A DNA stretch of 52,420 nucleotides from an uncultured bacterium (lineage in GTDB: Bacteria > Krumholzibacteriota > Krumholzibacteriia > LZORAL124-64-63): the NCBI GenBank assembly GCA_903912525.1, contig CAIWHK010000025.1, positions 200,881 to 253,300 of the forward strand. The letters run 5' to 3'. Under the pieces are notes generated by a model. The model was not told the DNA's origin. It searched no databases and saw only the letters and a program-made list of their open reading frames with translations. Below are positions 27,133 to 35,995 of the stretch, piece by piece; position 1 is the first letter of the stretch, and every line of letters starts with the position of its first letter. The translations under genes and the position numbers were made by a program.

Positions 27133-28341
27133 TCAGCGGAGGTCGTGCAGCGTCCCGCAGCGCGGGCATTTGGCTGCCGGCGTGGCGAAATCGGGCGGGA
27201 TGCGCAGCGTGGTGCCACAGGCGCAATCCAACTTCCTGTAGCCGTCCTTGCGATAGAAGAAGTCGTCGACCTGTCGCGCGTTTTCGCGCGCGGACGGGGC
27301 CGGTCCGGCTGAAGCCTCTCGCGCGGGCTGGTTCGCGGCCGCCGCCGCCCCGCTCGAAAGCTCCGACGCCGGGATCACGCCGCCGCCCCTGGTCACTTCG
27401 CGGTAACTGCGCTCGTAGTCGGCCAGCCCGCCGCCGGCCATCGAGCGCAGGATGCGCACGCGCTCGTCGATGGGCGGGTGCGTGCTGGTGGCGTTGGCCG
27501 CCATCTCGCCGGTGCGCTTGAGCGGGTTGATGATGTACATGGGCGCCGTCGCACTCGTGGCCCCGCCCAACCGCTGCGGCGCGCGGCTGATCTTTTCCAG
27601 CGCCGAAGCCAGGCCCTCGGGGTAGCGCGTGAACGACGCACCCGACGCGTCGGCCAGGTACTCCCGCTTGCGTGACACGGCAAAGTAGATCAGTTGCGCC
27701 AGGATCGGCGCCAGGATCATCAGTACGACCGCCAGGATCGCCACGATGCCGGACCCGTCGGAGCCGCCCTCACGCCGCGATCGGCTGCGCCCGCCGCCCA
27801 GCCACATGCCGCGCAGGCCGCCCTCGGCCAGGATGACGATGGCGCCCGCCAGCACGCCGGCGAACAGCATCAACTGGATGTCCTTGTTGCGGATGTGCGC
27901 CATCTCGTGCGCGACGACGCCCTGCAGTTCGTCGCGGTCCAGCGTGCGCAGAAGGCCGCTGGTGACGGCGATGGCGGCGTTCTCGGCGCGCCGCCCGGTG
28001 GCGAAAGCGTTGGGCGCGGGATCGTCGATGACGTAGACGGCCGGCATCTTCGGCAAGCCGGCCGCCAGCGTCATTTCCTCGACCACGTTGAACAGCTGCG
28101 GCAGGTCTTCCTTCTGCACGCGGTGCGCACCGGCCACCGACAGCATGATGTTGTCGCCCTGGTACCACGCGGTCAGGGTCATCACCAGCCAGACGACGAG
28201 CGCCATCATCACGCCCGGAACGCCGCCGTTCCGGCCCATGAAGTTGACGCCCAACGCCCAGCCGAGGACACCCAGCAGCAGCGCCGACGACATCACAAGC
28301 AGGATGGACTTGCGACGGTTGGCCGCGATCTGTTCCCACAT
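27133..28341 (-). CDS. htpX: HtpX-like M48 membrane metalloprotease with C-terminal zinc ribbon
   Basis: The 402-residue protein has two N-terminal membrane segments (about 13-32 and 43-60), then the M48 core with HEMAHIRNKD (His145, Glu146, His149), two further hydrophobic segments and the third-ligand motif KREYLADASG, followed by STHPPIDERVRIL. This is the arrangement of HtpX, an inner-membrane protease for damaged membrane proteins. Typical HtpX is under 300 residues. Here a ~100-residue tail follows, with a low-complexity Ala-rich linker and a zinc ribbon (CACG near 368 and CPRCG near the end). The upstream genes encode LemA, a common HtpX partner, and a zinc-finger protein. The lemA stop is 45 bp away, so one operon is likely. 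Confidence 0.92.
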   Translation of the reverse strand: MWEQIAANRRKSILLVMSSALLLGVLGWALGVNFMGRNGGVPGVMMALVVWLVMTLTAWYQGDNIMLSVAGAHRVQKEDLPQLFNVVEEMTLAAGLPKMPAVYVIDDPAPNAFATGRRAENAAIAVTSGLLRTLDRDELQGVVAHEMAHIRNKDIQLMLFAGVLAGAIVILAEGGLRGMWLGGGRSRSRREGGSDGSGIVAILAVVLMILAPILAQLIYFAVSRKREYLADASGASFTRYPEGLASALEKISRAPQRLGGATSATAPMYIINPLKRTGEMAANATSTHPPIDERVRILRSMAGGGLADYERSYREVTRGGGVIPASELSSGAAAAANQPAREASAGPAPSARENARQVDDFFYRKDGYRKLDCACGTTLRIPPDFATPAAKCPRCGTLHDLR

Positions 28342-28386
28342 GGCCCCATTGCCCCTATTGAACCAGCGCCCCGGGTTGAAGGAGAC

Positions 28387-28947
28387 CTAGTTGAACGAGA
28401 CCTTCGGGGCCTCGCGCTGGGCCTCGTCTTCCACCTTGAAGAACGTCTCCTGACCGAAGTGGAACATGCCGGCGATGATGTTCCCCGGGAACATCTGCAC
28501 CCTGTTGTTCATGTTCATGACGGTCTCGTTGTAGAACTGCCGCGCGAACCCGATCTTGTTCTCGGTGCTGGCCAGTTCCTCCTGCAGGCTGGCGAAGTTC
28601 GTGCTGGCCTTCAGGTCGGGATACGCCTCGGACACGGCGAACAGGCGGCCGAGCGCCGCGGACAGGCCGGCCTCGGCCTCGACGCGCTGGGCCATGTTGC
28701 CGGCGCCGGAAATGGCGGCGCGCGCCTGCGTGACGGCCTCGAGCGTGCCGCGCTCGTGCTGCATGTAGCCCTTGACCGTTTCGATCAGGTTCGGGATCAG
28801 GTCGAAGCGGCGCTTGAGCTGCACGTCGACCTGCGCCCAGGCTTCCTTGACGCGGTTACGGGCGGCCACGAGGCCGTTGTAGATGCCGACGCCCCACATG
28901 ACCACGACCAGGGCCAGTACCAGGGGAACCAGGAACAGGACAGCCAT
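28387..28947 (-). CDS. lemA: LemA family protein
   Basis: The 186-residue product has a single N-terminal membrane segment (residues 2-22) and the LemA core: YNGLVAARNRVKEAWAQVDV, LKRRFDLIPNLIETVKGYM, ENKIGFARQFYNETVMNMNN and FPGNIIAGMFHF. LemA proteins have a short outside N-terminus and a helical cytoplasmic domain; their biochemical role is unknown, though they often sit next to HtpX-type proteases, as here. The ATG overlaps the stop of the zinc-finger gene by one base (TGATG at 28945-28949), and the start has GGTGG upstream within that gene. An open frame reaching 29382 includes the wrong frame of the neighbour and was rejected. Confidence 0.95.
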   Translation of the reverse strand: MAVLFLVPLVLALVVVMWGVGIYNGLVAARNRVKEAWAQVDVQLKRRFDLIPNLIETVKGYMQHERGTLEAVTQARAAISGAGNMAQRVEAEAGLSAALGRLFAVSEAYPDLKASTNFASLQEELASTENKIGFARQFYNETVMNMNNRVQMFPGNIIAGMFHFGQETFFKVEDEAQREAPKVSFN

Positions 28948-29333
28948 CACTTGCCACCTTTCGCCGGGAACATCTCCCGGATGAAACCGTGTACCGCCGC
29001 GGGCAGCCCCCAGGCGGCAGCGTCCAGGTCGGCGGCCAGGGCCGCCACTTCCGCGCCGTCGAACCACAGGCCGCAGCCCCGCGGGCAGCGGTCCACCAGT
29101 ACCCGGCGCCCCGGGCCGATATTCACCTTGGCCATGGGTTTGTCGCAGAGCGGGCAGGAGCGCGTCGCCTCGTCGGTCAGGGCAGCGGCGGCGTCCAGGG
29201 GCCGCTGGTCGCCCAGCAGCAGGGCCAGTTCGCCGCTGTCGAACCAGACGCCGGCGCAGCGGCCGCACAGGTCCAGTTCGATCTGCTGGTATTCGGCCAC
29301 GTACATGGGCACGCGGCAGGCGGGACACTTCAT
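28947..29333 (-). CDS. Small protein with two TFIIB-type zinc-finger modules
   Basis: The 128-residue product has two similar modules: CPACRVPMYV followed by LCGRCAGVWFDSGEL, and CPLCDKPMAKV followed by RCPRGCGLWFDGAEV. The CxxC pairs and the W-F-D-x-x-E signature are those of the zf-TFIIB family of bacterial zinc-ribbon proteins, whose function is not known. AAAGGAG precedes the ATG. It heads an operon with lemA and the HtpX-like protease, whose own tail also has a zinc ribbon, so a shared role in membrane protein quality control is a reasonable but unproven inference. Confidence 0.88.
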   Translation of the reverse strand: MKCPACRVPMYVAEYQQIELDLCGRCAGVWFDSGELALLLGDQRPLDAAAALTDEATRSCPLCDKPMAKVNIGPGRRVLVDRCPRGCGLWFDGAEVAALAADLDAAAWGLPAAVHGFIREMFPAKGGK

Positions 29334-29527
29334 GGCGCTCCTTTCGCCAGGACAGGATCCGACAACTGGGGCGGATGTGCAATACCGGGCTGCCGATCGG
29401 CCGGACCGTGGAGGGCGGGGGTCCGGTTTCCCGACGGCGGCCGGCGGTGGACGCCCCCGGCCCCGTGTACTATTTTTCGGGCGCCGCTGCGGCGGACCCG
29501 CTCGCCTCCAACAGAACAGGACGCGCC
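29334..29527. promoter_or_regulatory. Divergent promoter region between the lemA operon and the acyltransferase gene
   Basis: The 194-bp gap separates divergent genes and so should hold promoters for both. TACTATTTTTCG at about 29470 is the most AT-rich part and could be a plus-strand -10 region; no clear -35 was found. Confidence 0.3.
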
Positions 29528-29998
29528 ATGAGCTACCCGGTGAACGACAAGCAGCTGATCCGCGACTGCGAGATCGGCGAGGGCACGAAGATCTGGAATT
29601 TCGTCAACATGTACGGCTGCAAGATCGGCCGCGACAGCATGATCGGCACGTTCGTCGAGGTCCAGGGCGGCGTCACGATCGGCGACCGCACCCGCGTGCA
29701 GAGCCACACCTTCATCTGCGAGCTGGTGACCATCGGCAACGATGTCTTCGTCGGCCACGGCGTCATGTTCATCAACGACACGATGCCGCCCCAGCCCGAG
29801 AAGGAAAAGTGGCTGGCCACGCGCATCGAGGACGGCGCCAGCCTGGGCTCGAACTCGACCATCCTGCCCGTCCGCGTCGGCAGGAACGCCGTCGTCGGCG
29901 CCGGCGCCGTGGTGACCAAGGACGTCCCGGACGGGGCGATCGTCGCCGGTTGCCCGGCGAAGATCCTGCGCTACAAGGACGGGTACGGGCCGAAATAG
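29528..29998 (+). CDS. Hexapeptide-repeat acyltransferase (WbpD/WlbB-like)
   Basis: The 156-residue product is a left-handed beta-helix acyltransferase: imperfect hexapeptides (CEIGEGTKIWNFVNMYGCKI, MIGTFVEVQGGVTIGDRTRV) run through the protein, and the active-site region VFVGHGVMFINDTMPP is like that of UDP-2-acetamido-3-amino-glucuronate or related 3-amino-sugar N-acetyltransferases. The end, GAVVTKDVPDGAIVAGCPAK, is the typical last turn. It would acetylate a nucleotide-linked amino sugar for surface polysaccharide. No other sugar genes lie next to it, so the substrate cannot be fixed. AGGA precedes the ATG, and a terminator follows. Confidence 0.85.
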   Translation: MSYPVNDKQLIRDCEIGEGTKIWNFVNMYGCKIGRDSMIGTFVEVQGGVTIGDRTRVQSHTFICELVTIGNDVFVGHGVMFINDTMPPQPEKEKWLATRIEDGASLGSNSTILPVRVGRNAVVGAGAVVTKDVPDGAIVAGCPAKILRYKDGYGPK

Positions 29999-30037
29999 CC
30001 CCGATCCACCCGGGTGCGAACGATCGGTTGGTTTCCT

Positions 30038-30077
30038 AAAGGGCCGTTTCCAATCAATTTGGACGGCCCTTTTCCTT
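30038..30077 (+). terminator. Terminator after the acyltransferase gene
   Basis: Arms AAAGGGCCGT (30038-30047) and ACGGCCCTTT (30063-30072) form a perfect 10-bp stem with a 15-base loop, followed by a T-rich tail (TCCTT). Confidence 0.8.
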
Positions 30078-30108
30078 ATTGGGCGAAACCACCAACAGCC
30101 TGCGGCAA

Positions 30109-30130
30109 ATCATCACAAAATCATCACAAA
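30109..30130. repeat. Two tandem 11-bp repeats in the S8 protease promoter region
   Basis: ATCATCACAAA occurs twice without a gap (30109-30119, 30120-30130), at the left edge of an AT-rich island. Spacing of one helical turn and the position upstream of a gene suggest a regulator-binding site. Confidence 0.6.
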
Positions 30131-30180
30131 TTTGTAATTGAAATTCGTTGTTTAACACTCGGATTAATTTGTTAGGCTAT
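30131..30180 (+). promoter_or_regulatory. AT-rich promoter region of the S8 protease gene
   Basis: This is one of the few AT-rich stretches in the window. It contains TTGAAA (30138-30143), TTGTTT (30148-30153), and TTAATTTG (30164-30171), one base off the TAnnTTTG -7 element of Bacteroidota promoters. The exact promoter cannot be chosen. The leader to the ATG at 30311 would be about 130 bases. Confidence 0.45.
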
Positions 30181-30200
30181 CTGCCCCGATCCCTCGCCCC

Positions 30201-30225
30201 GCACGGTCGCCACCGGCGACGGTGC
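30201..30225 (+). other. Stable hairpin in the leader of the S8 protease mRNA
   Basis: GCAC-G-GTCGCC-ACC-GGCGAC-G-GTGC folds as a ten-pair stem with one G-G mismatch and a three-base loop. No T-run follows, so it is not a normal terminator; it could stabilise the mRNA or take part in regulation. No known riboswitch motif was recognised. Confidence 0.5.
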
Positions 30226-30310
30226 CGGAAGGATCTGGGTATCTAGGTCGTGCGCCAACACGATCACCTCGCTATGTCCGGTCTTTGGAGATCAATCCGT
30301 GGGGGGAAAA

Positions 30311-33300
30311 ATGAAGCGACACCTATCGCTCCTGCTGCTGACCCTGCTGACGGTAGCCGTGCTGGTTCCCAGCGCCGGCGCCGGCGTCGACAAGACGCGC
30401 CAGTGGGTGCCCGGCGAACTCATCGTGAAATTCAGTCCCGGCCTGAAGGCCGCGCAGAAGGCGACCATCATCCAGGGCCAGCAGGTCAAGGAATTCAAGA
30501 CCATCGGCTACGAGCACTGGAAGATCGGCAACAAGTCGGTCGAGGCAGCGGTAGCCGCCCTGGAGAAGAATCCCAATGTCGAGTTCGTCGAGCCGAACTA
30601 CCTGCTCTACGCGCTCGAAGCCCCCAACGACCCCAGCTACGGCATGCTGTGGGGCATGAACAACACGGGCCAGAACGACGGTGGCGGCACACCCGGCACC
30701 GTTGACGCGGATATCGACGCCCCCGAGGCGTGGAGCGTGTTCCACGGCTCCAACGCGGTGACCGTCGCGGTCATCGACACCGGCATCGACTACACGCACC
30801 CCGACCTGGCGGCCAACGCCTGGACCAACCCGGGCGAGATCGCCGGCAACGGCATCGACGATGACGCCAACGGCTACATCGACGACATCCACGGCTGGGA
30901 CTTCGCCAACGGCGACAACGACCCCATGGACGACAACGACCACGGCACGCATTGCTCCGGCACCATCGGCGGCGTCGGCAACAACGGCGTCGGCGTGGCG
31001 GGCGTGAACTGGAACGTCAAGATCATGGGCTGCAAGTTCCTGACGTCGGGCGGCTCCGGCTCGACGGCGAACGCCATCAGCTGCATCGAGTACGCGACCC
31101 TGATGGGCGTCGATGTGATGAGCAACTCCTGGGGCGGCGGCGGCTACGACGCGGCCCTCGAGGCGGCCATCATCGCCGCCAACGCCGCGGACATCTTCTT
31201 CATCGCGGCCGCCGGCAACGCGGGCACCGACACCGATGTGACGGCGAACTACCCGAGCTGCTACAACGTGCCGAACGTGATCGCGGTCCTGGCGACGAAC
31301 AACCGCGACCAGCGCGTTGTCGAGCCCGGCTGGTGGTCGTCCAACTACGGCGCCACCACCGTCGACATCGGCGCGCCCGGCCTGTACATCTACTCGACCA
31401 TCCCCGGCGCGGCCTACGACTCGTTCTCCGGCACCTCGATGGCCACCCCGCATGTCGCGGGCGCCATGGCGATGCTGCGCGGGCGCTTCCCGACCATCTC
31501 GGTGGCCGCCGGCAAGAACCTGCTGATGACCATCGGCAACGACCCCGTGCCGGCCCTGTCGGGCCTGTGCGTGACCGGCGCCCGGTTGAACCTGCTCAAG
31601 CTGATCGGCGATCCCGACGTCATCAACCCGGGCGCCGTCATCGACCTGGCGACGGGCGCGGCGACGTCCGACCGCCTGGCCCTGAGCTGGACGGCCCCCG
31701 GCGACGACGGCAGCGTCGGCACCGCCATGGGCTACGACGTCCGCTATGCGAGTTCGCCGATCGTCGACCAGGCCGGCTGGGACGCCGCCACGCCGGCGAC
31801 CGGTGAGCCGAATCCGTCGATCGCCGGCTCGGCCGAGACCATGCAGGTCACCGGCCTGACCCCGTCGACGACCTACTACTTCGCCATCCGCGCGCAGGAC
31901 GAGTACGGCAACCTCGGCGACCTGTCGAACAGCCCCTCGGGCTCGACGATGGCCCCGCCGGTCGTCGCGGTCAGCCCTGCCTCGCTGTCGGCCGCGCTGG
32001 CCAGCGGCGGCACGACCACCCAGACGCTGACGATCTCGAACTCGGGCGCCAGCGTGCTGGACTTCACGATCCCGAACCCGACCTTCATGGTTCCCGCCAA
32101 GGGCGCCGCGTCGGTCAGGCAGCACGAGTACATCGAGCTGGCCAAGGGCGAGATCGACACCCGTGTCGGCGACCCCGTCCTGTTCGGAGCCGGCGGCCCC
32201 GACGTGTTCGGCTACCGCTGGGCGGACAGTGACGCCGTGGGCGGCCCGGCCTACAACTTCATCGACATCTCGGGCCTCGGCACCGCGGTCACGCTGACCG
32301 ACGACTCGAACCTGGGACCGTTCCCGCTGGGCTTCACGTTCGGCTACTACGGCACCGACTTCACGACGTTCCGCATCGGCTCCAACGGCTTCGTGTCGTT
32401 CTCGTCGACGTCGACGTCCGTGACGAACTCGGCCCTGCCCGCGGTGGCGGCACCGGCCAACCTGCTGGCCATGTTCTGGGACGACCTGACCCCGAGCACC
32501 GGCAGCACGTACTACTACAACGACGGTACCCGCATGATCATCCAGTACTCCAACTGGATGAACTACGGCACCGGCGGCCCGTACACGATGCAGATGCACC
32601 TGTATCCGAGCGGGACCATCGAGTACCACTACCAGACGATGACCGGCGCCACGAACAGCGCGACGGTCGGCATCCAGAACGGTGACGGTACCGACGGCCT
32701 GACCGTGGCCTTCAACGCCACCTACGTGCACGACAACATGGCGGTCCGGTTCACGCGCATGCCGGCGTGGCTGACCGTGTCGCCGACCAGCGGCAGCGTG
32801 CCGGCGGGCGGCAGCCTGGACCTGAGCGTCGCCTACGACGCGACGGGCCTGTGCGGCAGCCACTTCGACGCGACCGTGCATGTGGTCAGCAACGACCCGA
32901 CGAACGCCAACGTGTCGGTGCCGGTGGGCCTGGACCTGACGGGCACGTCCGACATCGCGATCGTCCCGACCAGCCTGGCGTTCCCCGACACCTACGTGAC
33001 GGCTTCCGCGTCGATGAACCTGGCCGTGACGAACCTCGGCTGCGCAGACCTTGTGGTCTCGGGCCTGTCGTTCGACAACGGCGCCTTCACCAGCGCCCAG
33101 GCGCTGCCGCTGACGGTGCTGGCCGGCGCCACGCAGAACGTGGCGGTCGTCTTCACTCCCGGCGGGCCGGGGCTCACGAGCGGCCAGTTGACCGTGACGA
33201 GCAACGACCCCGACTCGGGAACGCTGCTGGTGCCGGTGTCCGGCACGGGCCTCGACTTCCCGAACATCGCTGTCAGCCCGGCTTCGCTGGCGCAGACGCT

Positions 33301-35878
33301 GCCCACCGGCGGCACGGCGACGCAGACGCTGACGATCACCAACAACGGCCTGGGCGCGCTGGGCTTCAGCATCCCCGACGCCGAGTACATCGCCGTGGTG
33401 GCCAAGGCCGCGGCTCCCAAGCCCGGCAGTGAGTACATCGACCTGGCCAAGGACGCCAAGGATCCGCGCGTGGGCGCCCCTGTGGTCCTGGGCTCGGGTG
33501 GACCGGACTCCTACGGCTACCGCTGGAAGGACAGCGACGAACTGGGCGGCCCGGCGTACAACTGGATCGAGATCTCGGCGATCGGGACCGCGATCCCGTT
33601 CACGGGCGACGACCAGAACCTCGGCGCCTTCAATATCGGGTTCAGCTTCCCGTTCTACGGCACCGACTTCACGTCGTTCCGGGCGAGCACGAACGGCTGG
33701 ATCAGCTTCACCAACACCACGACCGCGCTCAGCAACTACAACCTGCCGAGCACGAGCGCGCCCGAGAACCTGATCGCCGCCTTCTGGGACGACCTGGACC
33801 TCTCAGTGTCCGGTGACGCGTACTACCACTTCGACGGCACCCGCACGATCATCGAGTACACGGCCGTACCCCGCTACGCGAGCGGCGGCCCGTACACGTT
33901 CCAGATCCACCTCTATCCCAGCGGTCGGATCGAGCTCCATTACAAGACGATGGCCGGCACGCGCCTGAACGAAGCCACGATCGGCATCCAGAACGAGACG
34001 ATGGACGCGGGCCTCGCGCCGGTGTTCAACGCCGCGTACGTGCACGACAACATGGCGATCCGTTTCGAGGCGCAGATCCCCTGGCTGTCGGCGACCCCGA
34101 ATACGGGGACCATCGCCGCCGGCACTTCGGCCGATGTCACCGTCGGCTTCAACGCCGCCGGCCTCTGCGGCGACTCGTACAGCGCCAACCTGCACATCGT
34201 CAGCAACGACCCGGACAGCCCGGACGTGACCGTCCCGGTGACGCTGACCCTGCAGGGTTCGCCCGACGCGCTGGTGTCGCCGACGACCCTGGCCTTCGGG
34301 AACGTCTACGTGACGCAGAACGGTTCGCTCTCGACCAACGTGGCCAACGCCGGCTGTGCCGGCCTGCAGGTCACCGCGATCGCGATCGACAACCCGGTCT
34401 TCGCCAGTGCGCAGACCGTGCCGTTCAGCGTCGCTCCCGGCGCCTCGCAGGCGGTGGGCGTGACCTTCACGCCGGCAGCGGCCGGTGCGGTGACGGGCAC
34501 GATGACCCTGACGACCAACGACCCGCTGCACCCGACGCTGACCGTGGCGTTGACGGGCACGGGCGTGAACCCGGCCGGCATCGAAGTGACGCCGGCGGCG
34601 ATCACCGCCACCGTGCCGTCCAACCAGCAGCGGACGGCCACGATCCACGTCGTGAACAACGGCGCGGGTTCGCTGACCTACAGCGTGCCGTCGCCCGACC
34701 TGTACAGCAAGGCCATCGCGAATGCGCCGCCTGCCGTGCTGGCCGTGGACGGTCCGAAGGACGCCGAAGACAAGGAATCCGGCATTGCCCCGATGGGCAG
34801 CGGCGGCCCCGATGTCTTCGGTTACAGCTGGAAGGACAGCGATGCGGTTGGCGGCCCGGCGTTCAACTGGGTCGAAATTTCCTCGACCGGCACCGCGGCC
34901 CTGACCAGCGGTGACGACACGAACTCCGGTCCGTTCCCGATCGGGTTCACGTTCAACTACTACGGCACCCCGTACACGACCTTCCGGGTCTGCACGAACG
35001 GATTCCTGAGCTTCAGCAGCACCGCGACGACGTACAGCAACACGGCGTTGCCGTCGGCGAGCGCGCCGCTGAACATGCTGGCCCCGTTCTGGGACGACCT
35101 GAACCTGAACGCGGTCGGTTCCGGCGACATCTACTACCAGGTGGTCGGCGGCAACCTCGTCGTGCAGTTCAACAACGTGATGCGCTTCGGCACGACGATC
35201 CCGATGACGTTCGAAGTCATCCTGTCGCCGACCGGCGCCATCACGTACCAGTACCTCAACCTGAGCACCGCGCTCCTGACCAGCGCCACGGTGGGCATGC
35301 AGAACTCGACCGGCACGGTCGGCCTGCAGGTTGCGTACAACGCGGCCTACCTGCACAACAACCTGGCGATCCGGTTCTCGGCGCTGCCCCAGTGGGCCAC
35401 GGTCACCCCGACCAGCGGCACGCTGGCCGGCGGCGAAAGCGTGGACCTGACGGTGACGATGGACGCCACGGGCCTGGCCCTGGGCGTGCACACCGGGCAG
35501 GTGCGCATCCTGAGCAACGACCTGAGCAATCCCGTGGTCACCGTGCCCCTGACGATGACCGTGCAGGACTACACCTCGGGCGTCGGCAACGAACTGCCGA
35601 GCCTGCTGGCCCTGTCCCAGAACGTGCCGAACCCGTTCAACCCCAGCACGAAGATCAGCTTCGCCCTTCCGGCGCGCGGCCTGGTCGACCTGCGGGTGTT
35701 CGACGTGCGCGGCGCGCTGGTTCGCACCCTGGTGTCCGGCGACCTCGAGCCGGGCTTCCACGATTACACGTGGGAGGGCCGTTCGGACGACGGCGTCCAG
35801 GTGCCTTCGGGTGTGTACTTCTACCGCCTGCGGACCGCGACGGGTGACATCACCCGCAGCATGACGCTGGTCAAGTAG
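30311..35878 (+). CDS. Large secreted subtilisin-like (S8) protease with repeated modules and a C-terminal sorting domain
   Basis: The 1,855-residue product has a signal peptide (MKRHLSLLLLTLLTVAVLVP), an I9-like propeptide (about 30-100, GELIVKFSPG and VEFVEPNYLL), and a subtilisin domain (about 130-435) with the full triad: Asp156 (VIDTGID), His211 (HGTHCSG), Ser376 (SGTSMATPHVAG). A fibronectin type III domain (about 440-545) follows. Then three tandem ~435-residue units, each an Ig-like strand set, a nidogen-like module (GYRWADSDAVGGPAYN, FTFGYYGTDFTTFR, FWDDL, GIQN) and HYDIN/ASPM-like Ig domains; the third is shorter. Residues ~1765-1855 are a FlgD-like sorting domain (QNVPNPFNPSTKISFALP to MTLVK). 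It is probably secreted or cell-surface and degrades proteins. Start: GGGGGG-AAAA before ATG; a GTG at 30299 is possible. Confidence 0.95.
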   Translation: MKRHLSLLLLTLLTVAVLVPSAGAGVDKTRQWVPGELIVKFSPGLKAAQKATIIQGQQVKEFKTIGYEHWKIGNKSVEAAVAALEKNPNVEFVEPNYLLYALEAPNDPSYGMLWGMNNTGQNDGGGTPGTVDADIDAPEAWSVFHGSNAVTVAVIDTGIDYTHPDLAANAWTNPGEIAGNGIDDDANGYIDDIHGWDFANGDNDPMDDNDHGTHCSGTIGGVGNNGVGVAGVNWNVKIMGCKFLTSGGSGSTANAISCIEYATLMGVDVMSNSWGGGGYDAALEAAIIAANAADIFFIAAAGNAGTDTDVTANYPSCYNVPNVIAVLATNNRDQRVVEPGWWSSNYGATTVDIGAPGLYIYSTIPGAAYDSFSGTSMATPHVAGAMAMLRGRFPTISVAAGKNLLMTIGNDPVPALSGLCVTGARLNLLKLIGDPDVINPGAVIDLATGAATSDRLALSWTAPGDDGSVGTAMGYDVRYASSPIVDQAGWDAATPATGEPNPSIAGSAETMQVTGLTPSTTYYFAIRAQDEYGNLGDLSNSPSGSTMAPPVVAVSPASLSAALASGGTTTQTLTISNSGASVLDFTIPNPTFMVPAKGAASVRQHEYIELAKGEIDTRVGDPVLFGAGGPDVFGYRWADSDAVGGPAYNFIDISGLGTAVTLTDDSNLGPFPLGFTFGYYGTDFTTFRIGSNGFVSFSSTSTSVTNSALPAVAAPANLLAMFWDDLTPSTGSTYYYNDGTRMIIQYSNWMNYGTGGPYTMQMHLYPSGTIEYHYQTMTGATNSATVGIQNGDGTDGLTVAFNATYVHDNMAVRFTRMPAWLTVSPTSGSVPAGGSLDLSVAYDATGLCGSHFDATVHVVSNDPTNANVSVPVGLDLTGTSDIAIVPTSLAFPDTYVTASASMNLAVTNLGCADLVVSGLSFDNGAFTSAQALPLTVLAGATQNVAVVFTPGGPGLTSGQLTVTSNDPDSGTLLVPVSGTGLDFPNIAVSPASLAQTLPTGGTATQTLTITNNGLGALGFSIPDAEYIAVVAKAAAPKPGSEYIDLAKDAKDPRVGAPVVLGSGGPDSYGYRWKDSDELGGPAYNWIEISAIGTAIPFTGDDQNLGAFNIGFSFPFYGTDFTSFRASTNGWISFTNTTTALSNYNLPSTSAPENLIAAFWDDLDLSVSGDAYYHFDGTRTIIEYTAVPRYASGGPYTFQIHLYPSGRIELHYKTMAGTRLNEATIGIQNETMDAGLAPVFNAAYVHDNMAIRFEAQIPWLSATPNTGTIAAGTSADVTVGFNAAGLCGDSYSANLHIVSNDPDSPDVTVPVTLTLQGSPDALVSPTTLAFGNVYVTQNGSLSTNVANAGCAGLQVTAIAIDNPVFASAQTVPFSVAPGASQAVGVTFTPAAAGAVTGTMTLTTNDPLHPTLTVALTGTGVNPAGIEVTPAAITATVPSNQQRTATIHVVNNGAGSLTYSVPSPDLYSKAIANAPPAVLAVDGPKDAEDKESGIAPMGSGGPDVFGYSWKDSDAVGGPAFNWVEISSTGTAALTSGDDTNSGPFPIGFTFNYYGTPYTTFRVCTNGFLSFSSTATTYSNTALPSASAPLNMLAPFWDDLNLNAVGSGDIYYQVVGGNLVVQFNNVMRFGTTIPMTFEVILSPTGAITYQYLNLSTALLTSATVGMQNSTGTVGLQVAYNAAYLHNNLAIRFSALPQWATVTPTSGTLAGGESVDLTVTMDATGLALGVHTGQVRILSNDLSNPVVTVPLTMTVQDYTSGVGNELPSLLALSQNVPNPFNPSTKISFALPARGLVDLRVFDVRGALVRTLVSGDLEPGFHDYTWEGRSDDGVQVPSGVYFYRLRTATGDITRSMTLVK
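31952..35580 (+). repeat. Three tandem ~1.3-kb coding repeats inside the S8 protease gene
   Basis: Units start near 31952, 33259 and 34571; the first two are about 1,310 bp, the third about 1,010 bp. Matching anchors are GGPDVFGYRWADSDAVGGPA, GGPDSYGYRWKDSDELGGPA and GGPDVFGYSWKDSDAVGGPA. The DNA is diverged but clearly related. Confidence 0.85.
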
Positions 35879-35914
35879 AGCTGCTGCGCGGCGACGCGCA
35901 GAAGCCAGACGGCA

Positions 35915-35955
35915 AGAGCCCCGCCGGTGTCGAACCGGCGGGGCTCTTTGTTTGT
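35915..35955 (+). terminator. Strong terminator of the S8 protease gene
   Basis: Arms AGAGCCCCGCCGGT (35915-35928) and its complement (35934-35947) form a perfect 14-bp stem with loop GTCGA, followed by TTTGTTTGT. It also separates this gene from the convergent rubrerythrin gene. Confidence 0.92.
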
Positions 35956-35995
35956 CGTCGACGCAGTCGTTGGCCGCGCCCTCCTGCTGGACGCG

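Noticed and set aside
28387-29382. LemA with a long N-terminal extension
   Set aside because: The extension is a wrong-frame reading of the zinc-finger gene; the TGATG junction and GGTGG site mark the real start at 28947.
30181-30310. Possible cyclic-di-GMP or other riboswitch in the leader of the S8 protease
   Set aside because: The leader has one good hairpin, but none of the conserved bases of GEMM-type or other known riboswitches could be found.
30323-32881. Minus-strand open frame of about 850 codons opposite the S8 protease
   Set aside because: The sense strand encodes a complete catalytic triad and domains; the antisense product is Val/Arg/Ala/Gly-rich without motifs.
35915-35955. 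Bidirectional terminator serving the rubrerythrin gene as well
   Set aside because: On the minus strand the stem is followed by GCC-rich sequence without a T-run, so it can only be assigned to the plus strand.
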